This document shows positions 1 to 5,407 of a DNA stretch of 5,407 nt, piece by piece; within the stretch, counting starts at the first letter, position 1, and each line of letters begins with the position of its first letter. Both the position numbers and the translations under genes were made by a program. Below the pieces are notes generated by a model. That model had not been told where the DNA came from. It worked only from the letters and a program-made list of their open reading frames with translations, and did no database searches. The stretch comes from an uncultured Pseudomonadota bacterium (GTDB taxonomy: Bacteria > Bdellovibrionota_B > Oligoflexia > Oligoflexales > CAILAO01), in the NCBI GenBank assembly GCA_903832105.1, contig CAILAO010001020.1, forward strand, positions 1 through 5,407. Reading direction: 5' to 3'.

Positions 1-674
1 AGTTTCCTCGAGGCCTTTTCAGCCTGATTTTTTCGTTGCGCCTCCAAAAATTCCTTGGGATTGACGTAACTATCCATATATTTTTTGGAATCAATCTTAG
101 CAACGGGTTTTGGGCGATAGTTCTCAGGCTCCGCTTTGCCCATCCACTTATCTGTCTTAAACGGGGCATGGATATCGATCAAATTTTCAATGGAAAGACA
201 GCAATCAAGAAACGCCTCCACCTCATCATGTCCAACTTCATTAATAAGTTTATGCACATAACTAGCATGATTTGCCATCTCATCAAGCATTTTACGATTA
301 GTTTTGCTAAACCAATAATTATTTTTAAAGAAATCTACATGCGCGTAGACATGCGCTATGACAGTCTTCTGATAGACAAGGTTATTAGCCCTGAGAAGAT
401 ATGCATAAGCGGGACTATTGTTGATGACCATCTCATAAATTACTGCAAGGCCATATTGATAGCTTTTCGAAAGACGATCATACTCCATCCCAAAACGCCA
501 ATGCGGATACCGAGTTGGATAACCGCCGTAGGCTGCAATTTCATTGACTTGCTTATAGTCTACAAGCTCGAAAATCGTCGGAAAAAAGTCAAGCCCCGCG
601 CCGCGAGCCGTCTCGGCAAGATTCAATGCAATGTCTCGCAGTTCTTCCGTTAACGATGTATCCATATCACTCAT
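1..674 (-). CDS. spoVR: SpoVR family protein, 5' part only (runs off the left edge)
   Basis: The first 224 residues of a SpoVR/YcgB family protein read from an ATG at 672-674 to the window edge with no stop. Recognition rests on the family's N-terminal signature at residues 49-73 (YGGYPTRYPHWRFGMEYDR, then LSKSYQYG) and on EMVINNSPAYAYL (81-93), HVYAHVDFFKNNYWF (108-122) and a His/Glu-rich stretch near 147-154 (VGHDEVEA). Full-length relatives are around 470-510 residues, so roughly half is missing here. The family takes its name from a Bacillus stage V sporulation (cortex) mutant but is widespread in non-sporulating bacteria, where its biochemical role is unknown. The start lies 3 bases past the stop of the DUF444 gene, so translation is probably coupled. 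AAGGG at 685-689 is 10 bases upstream of this ATG; the in-frame ATG at residue 4 lies 19 bases from it and is less likely. Family assignment is very secure; function is not. Confidence 0.96.
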   Translation of the reverse strand, partial: MSDMDTSLTEELRDIALNLAETARGAGLDFFPTIFELVDYKQVNEIAAYGGYPTRYPHWRFGMEYDRLSKSYQYGLAVIYEMVINNSPAYAYLLRANNLVYQKTVIAHVYAHVDFFKNNYWFSKTNRKMLDEMANHASYVHKLINEVGHDEVEAFLDCCLSIENLIDIHAPFKTDKWMGKAEPENYRPKPVAKIDSKKYMDSYVNPKEFLEAQRKNQAEKASRK

Positions 675-677
675 GCG

Positions 678-1787
678 CTATTTGCCCTTACCTAGAAATA
701 TTCTTATCGCATCGATGATCGCATCGCGGTCCTTAATCTGCGCTGTTGTTATTTTTTCCTCATGTTCACCAAATTGCGCCAAAAGATCCTTCAAAAACTG
801 CCCCGATCCGTAGCGCGACTCAACTTGTCCATAGCAAAAAAGATTCGACGCCGGCATAAGCTGCCCCTGAAGAATCGTCATACATTCTGCCGTGTCGTTA
901 CCGCTCCAATTGTCACCATCCGAAAAATGGAAAAGATAAATATTCCATTCACTCGGCGGAAGTTGCTCCTCAATAATTTTCATCGCAAGTCTGTAAGCCG
1001 AGCTGATGAGCGTTCCGCCCGATTCTTTGGTCTTATAAAACGTTTCTTGATCAACCTCACGCGCTGTCGCATCATGGATAATGTAGCGACGCTCCAGCCC
1101 GTGATATTGCGTCGAAAGCCACGTATCGAGCCAAAAGCTCGTAAGTCTCACGATCTCTTTTTGCTCGTCTCCCATTGATCCCGAAACATCCATCATGTAA
1201 ATGATCGCTGCGTTCGCAACAGGTTTGTTATAGACCTTGTACGAACGGTATCTTTTGTCTTCCTTCACCGGAATGATGATCGGGACTTCAGGATTGTAAA
1301 TGCCGGAGGAAATCGAGCGTTTTAAGGCCTCCCTATAGGTTCTCTTAAAGTGCCGAAGCGATTCTGGACCTTGCTTTAATATCCCCGTATAACGATAGTA
1401 TCGATCCTCAATATTTTTCTTGCCCTTGTTTTCAATGTTAGGCAATTCAAGTTCTTCGCCTAGGATCTCCGCCAGCTCTTCCAGTGTGACATCAACCTCA
1501 AGGACATGCTGCCCCTCTTGGTCTCCAGCTTCCCCAGTCCCTGGTTTAGGTTCTCCTTGACCAATAGGATCCCCGACTTCACCCTCTCCCTGACCAACAC
1601 CTCCCTGGCCCTTATCACCAAACTGAAACTTCGGAATATCGATACGGGGAAGAGGAATCGTCACAAGCCTCTTTCCTTGACGCCCGATCAGCTCACCGTT
1701 TGAGACAAAGCGGCGAAGTTCCTTTTTAATCTTGCCGCGAACTATTTTACGGAATCGGTTAAGGTCCGATTCCATTTTCATTGGCAT
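678..1787 (-). CDS. yeaH: DUF444 / von Willebrand factor A domain protein, YeaH/YhbH family
   Basis: 369 residues; recognised as the YeaH (E. coli) / YhbH (Bacillus) family. The N-terminal part (about 1-57) is basic and ends in SIPLPRID-like family sequence (VTIPLPRIDIPKF, 42-54). Residues 58-92 form a flexible Gly/Gln/Glu linker. The VWA domain spans about 190-365 and has a complete metal-ion-dependent adhesion site: D200-x-S202-x-S204 (MMDVSGSMG), T259 in SGGTLISSA, and D290 in HFSDGDNW. This predicts divalent-cation-dependent protein binding, not catalysis. No signal peptide or membrane segment is seen, so it should be cytoplasmic. It is shorter than E. coli YeaH (about 427 residues by recall), mainly because the central helical segment is reduced. 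The ATG follows the prkA stop by 18 bases, with GAGGA at 1797-1801 placed 9 bases upstream; Met3 and Met5 are less well placed alternatives. It presumably acts with PrkA and SpoVR, as gene order is conserved; direct contact is inference. Confidence 0.95.
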   Translation of the reverse strand: MPMKMESDLNRFRKIVRGKIKKELRRFVSNGELIGRQGKRLVTIPLPRIDIPKFQFGDKGQGGVGQGEGEVGDPIGQGEPKPGTGEAGDQEGQHVLEVDVTLEELAEILGEELELPNIENKGKKNIEDRYYRYTGILKQGPESLRHFKRTYREALKRSISSGIYNPEVPIIIPVKEDKRYRSYKVYNKPVANAAIIYMMDVSGSMGDEQKEIVRLTSFWLDTWLSTQYHGLERRYIIHDATAREVDQETFYKTKESGGTLISSAYRLAMKIIEEQLPPSEWNIYLFHFSDGDNWSGNDTAECMTILQGQLMPASNLFCYGQVESRYGSGQFLKDLLAQFGEHEEKITTAQIKDRDAIIDAIRIFLGKGK

Positions 1788-1805
1788 AGTCTGGATTCCT
1801 CAACC

Positions 1806-3875
1806 TTAAGAAGCCTGACTCGACTTCATAACATCACCTCGCGCGAAAACGCTCGCTACAAAACCAAGCACATCGTTTGCGCAAATCTCGCAATATCCGT
1901 AGTTTTTAATGAGCCTATTTTTTACGACATCAATCTTGGCTTGAGTTTCCTTATCAACCACTTTGGATACGAGGCTTGTGAGTTTAATCGTGTCTTTTTG
2001 ATCTTCAAATAGCTTAAGCTCAAGAGCCTTATGGAGTCGCTCGTTGGTTCGAAAGTCAAACGATTTTCCTTCGATCGCGAGAGCCCCGATGTAGTTCATA
2101 ATCTCTCGCCGAAAATCTTCTTTCCTATTTTCAGGAATGTCGATTTTTTCCTCGATCGAACGCATGAGCCGCTCATCAGGTTCCTCATCCGCGCCCGTAA
2201 ATGGATTGCGGACTTTCTCCCGTTGAATGAAGGCTTTAACATTGTCGATGTAGTTACCGCAAAGTTTTCCAATGGCACTCTCATCAGCCGAGATTGCACG
2301 CTGCACTTCATGTTTAACGACGTCTTCATACTCCCTCTTCACAACCGCAAGAAGCTCCTTCCACTGCTTTTTCTTTTCTTCGTCGTTAATGAGAGAATGC
2401 CCCTTTAGCCCCGATTCAAGCTCATTCAGCACAATAAATGGATTAACGCAGCCTTCACCGCGATTCATCACAAGTGAATTTGAAATTTTGTCTTGGATAT
2501 ATCTCGGACTGATACCTTCCATTCCTTCGCGCATAGCCTCTTTACGAAGTTCTTTCACATTGTCTTCCGTAAAATGCTGCGTTGTCTTGCCATCGTAGAG
2601 CCTGAGTTTTTGAAGAAGTGTAAGATTCGCTTTTTTGGGTTCTTCAAGGCGCGTCAAGACAGCCCACATGGCAGCCATTTCAAGGGTGTGCGGGGCGATG
2701 TGGATATGCGGCACTGTTGTGCTATTGAAGTCCTTCTCGTAAATCCGAATTTCATGCTTAAGTTTCGTAATGTACGGAATATCAATTTTCATGGTCCTAT
2801 CTCGCAAGGCTTCCATAAATTCGTTGTTCTGAAGCTTCTTATATTCCGGCTCGTTGGTATGACCGATGATCACCTCATCGATGTCCGTCTGGGCAAATTT
2901 CTTCGGCTTGATCTTATGCTCTTGGGAAGCCGTGAGCAGGTCGTAGAGAAACGCAACATCGAGTTTTAAGACTTCGATGAATTCGATGATACCACGGTTT
3001 GCGATGTTAAATTCGCCATCAAAGTTAAAGGCCCTTGGATCCGAATCAGATCCGTACTCCGCAATTTTCCGGTAATTGATATCACCGGTGAGTTCTGTCG
3101 AATCCTGGTTTTTCTCATCTTTTGGCTGAAAGGTGCCAATCCCTATCCGATCTTTTTCGGACAGCAGCATCCGCTTGATTTCGATGTGGGTATCCACCAT
3201 CTTTTGCCAGTCACCTTTGTAATGCTTCATGAGTTCTCGGAAAACGTAACGGCAAGCGGGACAAATATCGCCTTCGATAAAGATCCAGTGCTGACGATCG
3301 CGTTTTTTATTGAGTTCTTTGAGAACCTCGGCACGCCTCTCAAACGGGATGAGATGTAGAGGGTCTTCATGAATCGGGCACGGCATGCAGTCTTCCATCT
3401 TCAAAATCTGGGAAAGATTCTTCCATGAGTATGAGTAAAGGGCCCCTTCAGGCTTCTTCGAATAGGCCTCGATTCCCTTTTTCAGGAGCCGCACAATTGT
3501 CGATTTGGACGATCCGACCGGACCGTGCAACAGCAAAATCCTTTTTTCGGGACCATACTGCATCGCTCCGGCCTTAAAGACGTTTACGAGTTTCATCAAA
3601 TATAGGTCTAGGCCGAAAATGGCGTCTTTTCCATTTTCAATCGGATCGTCAAAAAAGTTGTAATGCATGATTTCTTTTTTGTACTCGACGAATGCTTGCG
3701 TTCCGTAACTAGAAATCATGTCGTACATACGCTGGAATGCAGTTCTCGCAATGGCAGAATTTTGTAGGACCATTTCAAGGTACTGAGAAAACGTCCCCGT
3801 CCAGTTGAGTTCTGCGTACTGTTTGTTAAAGTCCGAGCTATTAACGATTTCCAAGATCTTATTAGCACTGCTCAT
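1806..3875 (-). CDS. prkA: PrkA family AAA+ serine protein kinase (YeaG-like)
   Basis: 689 residues; clearly PrkA/YeaG. The N-terminal AAA domain (about 25-410) has a Walker A loop GPVGSSKST at 118-126 and family blocks HEDPLHLIP (169-177), GIGTFQPKDEKNQD (245-258), AEYGSDSDPRAFNFDGE (272-288), NRGIIEFIEVLK (293-304, Walker B-like) and GHTNEPEY (338-345). The C-terminal PrkA domain (about 415-680) includes SPRYIQDKI (456-464) and DERLMRSIEEKIDIPENR (567-584). Members are described as serine kinases, and one Bacillus PrkA has been reported to act as an ATP-dependent protease, so the true activity is uncertain. It is longer than Bacillus PrkA or E. coli YeaG (about 630-645 by recall). Part of the extra length lies around two CxxC pairs (C163/C166 and C205/C208), a possible metal site. 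The start is supported by AAGGAG at 3881-3886, 5 bases upstream. First gene of a prkA-yeaH-spoVR operon; predicted cytoplasmic. Confidence 0.97.
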   Translation of the reverse strand: MSSANKILEIVNSSDFNKQYAELNWTGTFSQYLEMVLQNSAIARTAFQRMYDMISSYGTQAFVEYKKEIMHYNFFDDPIENGKDAIFGLDLYLMKLVNVFKAGAMQYGPEKRILLLHGPVGSSKSTIVRLLKKGIEAYSKKPEGALYSYSWKNLSQILKMEDCMPCPIHEDPLHLIPFERRAEVLKELNKKRDRQHWIFIEGDICPACRYVFRELMKHYKGDWQKMVDTHIEIKRMLLSEKDRIGIGTFQPKDEKNQDSTELTGDINYRKIAEYGSDSDPRAFNFDGEFNIANRGIIEFIEVLKLDVAFLYDLLTASQEHKIKPKKFAQTDIDEVIIGHTNEPEYKKLQNNEFMEALRDRTMKIDIPYITKLKHEIRIYEKDFNSTTVPHIHIAPHTLEMAAMWAVLTRLEEPKKANLTLLQKLRLYDGKTTQHFTEDNVKELRKEAMREGMEGISPRYIQDKISNSLVMNRGEGCVNPFIVLNELESGLKGHSLINDEEKKKQWKELLAVVKREYEDVVKHEVQRAISADESAIGKLCGNYIDNVKAFIQREKVRNPFTGADEEPDERLMRSIEEKIDIPENRKEDFRREIMNYIGALAIEGKSFDFRTNERLHKALELKLFEDQKDTIKLTSLVSKVVDKETQAKIDVVKNRLIKNYGYCEICANDVLGFVASVFARGDVMKSSQAS

Positions 3876-3880
3876 CGGTA

Positions 3881-3886
3881 CTCCTT
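3881..3886 (-). promoter_or_regulatory. Ribosome-binding site of prkA
   Basis: AAGGAG on the minus strand, 5 bases upstream of the prkA ATG, within a longer purine-rich run (GGAGGGGAAGGAG). It is stronger than the sites before the two downstream genes, as expected for the first gene of an operon whose later genes rely partly on coupling. Confidence 0.8.
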
Positions 3887-3907
3887 CCCCTCCGAACCTC
3901 TTGATTA

Positions 3908-3969
3908 AAAAAACAAGGTTGCATAAATTTCATGTTCGAGCGCTCTACCTGGCTGAGCCATTAAACCTT
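3908..3969 (-). ncRNA. Structured leader element: tRNA D-arm-like hairpin within an outer stem, followed by a U-run
   Basis: On the minus strand AAGGTT (3964-3969) pairs with AACCTT (3915-3920). Between them lies a hairpin GCTC-AGCCAGGTA-GAGC (about 3942-3958) with every landmark of a tRNA D-arm: T8-like base before it, A14, purine 15, GG at 18-19, A21 and a 4-bp stem. A second weak hairpin (CATGA/TTTATG type, about 3922-3934) can complete a three-way junction. The outer stem is followed by GTTTTTTT, as in an intrinsic terminator, although the stem is AT-rich. No anticodon stem of normal form, T-arm or CCA end is present, so this is not a working tRNA. It is either the 5' part of a decayed tRNA gene, a weak terminator for rmuC, or an attenuator in the prkA leader. 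Confidence 0.4.
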
Positions 3970-3990
3970 AAAAAAGGATTTTGCGTAGGG

Positions 3991-4004
3991 CTTATATATA
4001 TAAG
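3991..4004. repeat. Perfect 14-base palindrome CTTATATATATAAG
   Basis: The 14 bases equal their own reverse complement. The palindrome overlaps the end of the candidate -10 and the predicted start of transcription of prkA, a position where a dimeric regulator could block initiation. It may equally be a low-complexity AT tract that eases DNA melting; the TA core makes a specific operator less certain. Confidence 0.5.
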
Positions 4005-4031
4005 ATTATTACTAAAATCATTTGAAGTCAA
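4003..4031 (-). promoter_or_regulatory. Candidate sigma70-type promoter for the prkA operon
   Basis: On the minus strand a -35-like TTGACT (4026-4031, five of six consensus bases) is followed after exactly 17 bases by TAATCT (4003-4008), a poor -10 match (three of six). The spacer is AT-rich. Transcription would start near 3996 and give a leader of about 120 bases before the prkA ATG, containing the structured element at 3915-3969. The region is so AT-rich that chance matches are likely. In E. coli the yeaGH genes are RpoS-dependent, so a non-canonical -10 would not be surprising. I found no convincing sigma54-type -24/-12 site. Confidence 0.4.
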
Positions 4032-4080
4032 AAAAAGTCACGGCATAATTTTGGGGAAAAAAGTAAAAAATGCGGCCTTT

Positions 4081-5328
4081 TCAAGTCAATTCATTAGACA
4101 TTGCCCGACTAGTTTTATCGATCGTCGTCAGTTCGGGGATCTCACCCTTTCCGCCGGCGCCAAGTTCGGAGAAACGGCGCGCTGACACCAAGACTCTCGT
4201 CTCAAACGATCCAACCGCCTTGTTATAGGCATCGACCGCACGGTCAAGCCCGCGACCAACGCCCTCTATATGTTCCGAAAGGACGCGAAGTCTCTCGAAA
4301 AGTTCTTTTCCAATCTCGCTAATTTCTTGCGCATTTTGAGTCATTTTTTCTTGTCGCCAACCAAATGCCACTGCTTTAAGCAGTGCAATGAGTGTGGTGG
4401 GCGTAGCTAACACCACCCCCTGACTAACCCCAAGTTCTATTAAAGTTGGGTCTTGTTCGAGCGCGGCGCTGAAAAATGACTCACCTGGCAAAAACAAAAC
4501 AGCAAATTCAGGCGCCATATCAAACTGCTCCCAGTACGCCTTTGCACCAAGTTTATTAAAGTGAGCACGCACTTGCCTAGCATGGTCCTTCATGTGTTCC
4601 CGCCGCAGGTCATCACTCTGAGTTTCAAGCGCCTCCAAATAAGATGAGAGAGGAACCTTCGAATCGACAACGATTGATCGACCGTTAGGAAGCTTGATCG
4701 TCATGTCCGGCCTCAATCGTCCATGTTCGGTAGAGAACGACTCCTGCTCAACAAAATCGCAATATTCCACCATTCCGGCAATTTCAACCACACGTTTAAG
4801 CTGGATTTCGCCCCATCTCCCGCGAACGTTTGGCGTTCGAAGAGCCTTCACTAAATTGGCTGTTTCACTCTTAAGTTGCGCCTGAGTCACTGAAAGAGAC
4901 TTCACTTGCTCGGTTAGTGATGTATAGGCAATAGTGCGCTCTTTTTCGAGTTCTTGAATTTTTTTGTCAACATTCGTAAGAGTTTCTTTCACAGGACGTA
5001 ACACGTCAGTAATCGCGCTTTGTCTCAGCGCAAGATCGCCTTGTGCCTTTTCAAAAAATCCTTCAAAAGAACCTTTTGCGACATCCAAAAACATCTGATT
5101 ATTATTTCTGAGGGCATCTGCTGAAAGAGCCTTGAAGACGTCTGTGAGCTTTGTTTGAGCATCGGATAGAAAACTAATTTTTTCTTGGAAGTGTTTTCGC
5201 TCTTCGTTCAAAACCGTTTCACTAACCGCGCGTTCACGTTTTAGCCGCTCCATCATGATGATAAATATGAAAAGACCGCCGACTATTAAGCCAACAGCTA
5301 AAAAGACTACCGGTATGAACCAATCCAT
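4081..5328 (-). CDS. rmuC: RmuC family protein, membrane-anchored putative DNA recombination nuclease
   Basis: 415 residues from the chosen start. RmuC limits DNA inversion/recombination at short inverted repeats in E. coli; the mechanism is unproven, but the C-terminal domain resembles PD-(D/E)xK nucleases. Residues 4-25 form one hydrophobic segment (start FIPVVFLAVGL), followed by Arg/Lys, so the protein should be anchored with its bulk in the cytoplasm. About 28-160 is Glu/Lys/Gln-rich and looks coiled-coil. The RmuC domain follows, with RGRWGEIQLKR (169-179), RPDM (206-209), VVDSKVPL (220-227), FLPGESFF (279-286) and ATPTTLIALLKAVAFGWRQE (308-327). Candidate catalytic residues are E174, D208, D222 and K224. 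An upstream in-frame ATG pair at 5362-5367 would add 13 residues, but only the ATG at 5326-5328 has a good ribosome-binding site. 205 bases separate it from prkA, so it is probably a separate transcription unit. Size is near the family norm (E. coli about 475). Confidence 0.95.
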   Translation of the reverse strand: MDWFIPVVFLAVGLIVGGLFIFIIMMERLKRERAVSETVLNEERKHFQEKISFLSDAQTKLTDVFKALSADALRNNNQMFLDVAKGSFEGFFEKAQGDLALRQSAITDVLRPVKETLTNVDKKIQELEKERTIAYTSLTEQVKSLSVTQAQLKSETANLVKALRTPNVRGRWGEIQLKRVVEIAGMVEYCDFVEQESFSTEHGRLRPDMTIKLPNGRSIVVDSKVPLSSYLEALETQSDDLRREHMKDHARQVRAHFNKLGAKAYWEQFDMAPEFAVLFLPGESFFSAALEQDPTLIELGVSQGVVLATPTTLIALLKAVAFGWRQEKMTQNAQEISEIGKELFERLRVLSEHIEGVGRGLDRAVDAYNKAVGSFETRVLVSARRFSELGAGGKGEIPELTTIDKTSRAMSNELT

Positions 5329-5407
5329 AAGAAACCACCTCGCATTGAATATAGGCGCTAACATCATAGTGGCTAGGCTTTTAGAAAGGAACTAAAAACT
5401 GTAAATA
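5329..5407. other. Region upstream of rmuC, cut by the window edge
   Basis: Apart from the rmuC ribosome-binding site I see no convincing promoter or gene. The reading frame stays open for 13 codons upstream of the chosen rmuC start, which is why a longer protein is possible on paper. The rmuC promoter probably lies beyond the window. Confidence 0.5.
5335..5341 (-). promoter_or_regulatory. Ribosome-binding site that fixes the rmuC start
   Basis: The minus strand reads GAGGTGG here, 6 bases before the ATG at 5326-5328. The upstream ATG pair at 5362-5367 has no purine-rich site at a useful distance. Starting at the later ATG also leaves the hydrophobic anchor right at the N-terminus, as usual for RmuC. 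Confidence 0.75.

Larger units (their letters stand above)
3876..4080. other. rmuC-prkA intergenic region
   Basis: 205 AT-rich bases with no coding potential that I can support. Besides the promoter candidate, palindrome and structured element listed separately, it has several A/T homopolymer runs of six or seven (near 4031-4036, 4057-4062 and 4065-4070) and a TGACTT direct repeat on the minus strand (around 4025-4040). I see no strong GC-rich terminator directly after the rmuC stop, so the rmuC transcript may run into this region. Confidence 0.7.

Noticed and set aside
36..653. A 205-codon plus-strand open frame
   Set aside because: It lies wholly antisense to spoVR, whose translation matches a known family over its full visible length. 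The plus-strand product has no recognisable motif and no good ribosome-binding site.
2031..2969. Several overlapping plus-strand open frames of 108-158 codons
   Set aside because: All are antisense to prkA, overlap each other in different frames and give Ser/Phe/Leu-rich or basic products typical of shadow frames.
3915..3969. A functional tRNA gene on the minus strand
   Set aside because: Only the D-arm and a short acceptor-like stem are present. The total is about 55 bases, with no normal anticodon stem, T-arm or CCA end.
3951..4080. Sigma54 -24/-12 promoter before prkA
   Set aside because: A TGGC occurs at the D-arm-like hairpin, but there is no TTGCA-type -12 box at the required spacing.
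4057..4083. Intrinsic terminator directly after rmuC (AAAAGGCCGC followed by a T-run)
   Set aside because: No stem of useful length forms before the T-run; the only pairing is A/T around a GGCCGCA loop, too weak to call.
3805..4185. Plus-strand 126-codon frame crossing the intergenic region
   Set aside because: It overlaps the starts and ends of prkA and rmuC and crosses AT-rich non-coding sequence. I see no ribosome-binding site and no similarity to a known protein.
1..5407. CRISPR array, insertion sequence, phage or toxin-antitoxin genes
   Set aside because: No spaced direct repeats, transposase motifs, terminal inverted repeats or small paired genes were found; coding sequence fills about 95% of the window with conserved chromosomal genes.

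Overview
The window carries four protein genes, all on the minus strand, in transcription order rmuC (right end), prkA, yeaH-type (DUF444) and spoVR, the last cut off by the left edge. I see no gene on the plus strand; the long plus-strand reading frames lie antisense to these four genes and their translations resemble no protein I recognise. Base composition is moderate (mid-40s percent GC by eye). Shine-Dalgarno sites are clear for rmuC and prkA. The proteins are of general bacterial type. The PrkA is of the longer, cysteine-containing form rather than the short Bacillus form, which together with a membrane-anchored RmuC suggests a Gram-negative, non-spore-forming lineage. The sequence does not let me name the phylum with confidence.

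Layout. 5329-5407 is the short region upstream of rmuC. 4081-5328 is rmuC, with an N-terminal membrane anchor, a coiled coil and a nuclease-like RmuC domain. 3876-4080 is a 205-base AT-rich gap holding a candidate sigma70-type promoter (4003-4031), a perfect 14-base palindrome (3991-4004) and a compact structured element (3915-3969) that contains a tRNA D-arm-like hairpin and is followed on the minus strand by seven T. 1806-3875 is prkA, 678-1787 the DUF444/VWA gene, and 1-674 the first 224 codons of spoVR. The last three genes are 18 and 3 bases apart, so they almost certainly form one operon.

How they work together. prkA-yeaH-spoVR is a conserved but poorly understood stress and stationary-phase module (yeaG, yeaH and ycgB in E. 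coli; prkA, yhbH and spoVR in Bacillus). It comprises a AAA+ PrkA protein described as a serine kinase, a VWA-domain partner with an intact MIDAS motif, and the SpoVR protein. rmuC is probably a separate unit that happens to lie upstream. The least explained part of the window is the prkA leader. Its tRNA-like three-way-junction candidate and U-run could be a terminator for rmuC, an attenuator for the prkA operon, or the remains of a tRNA gene.
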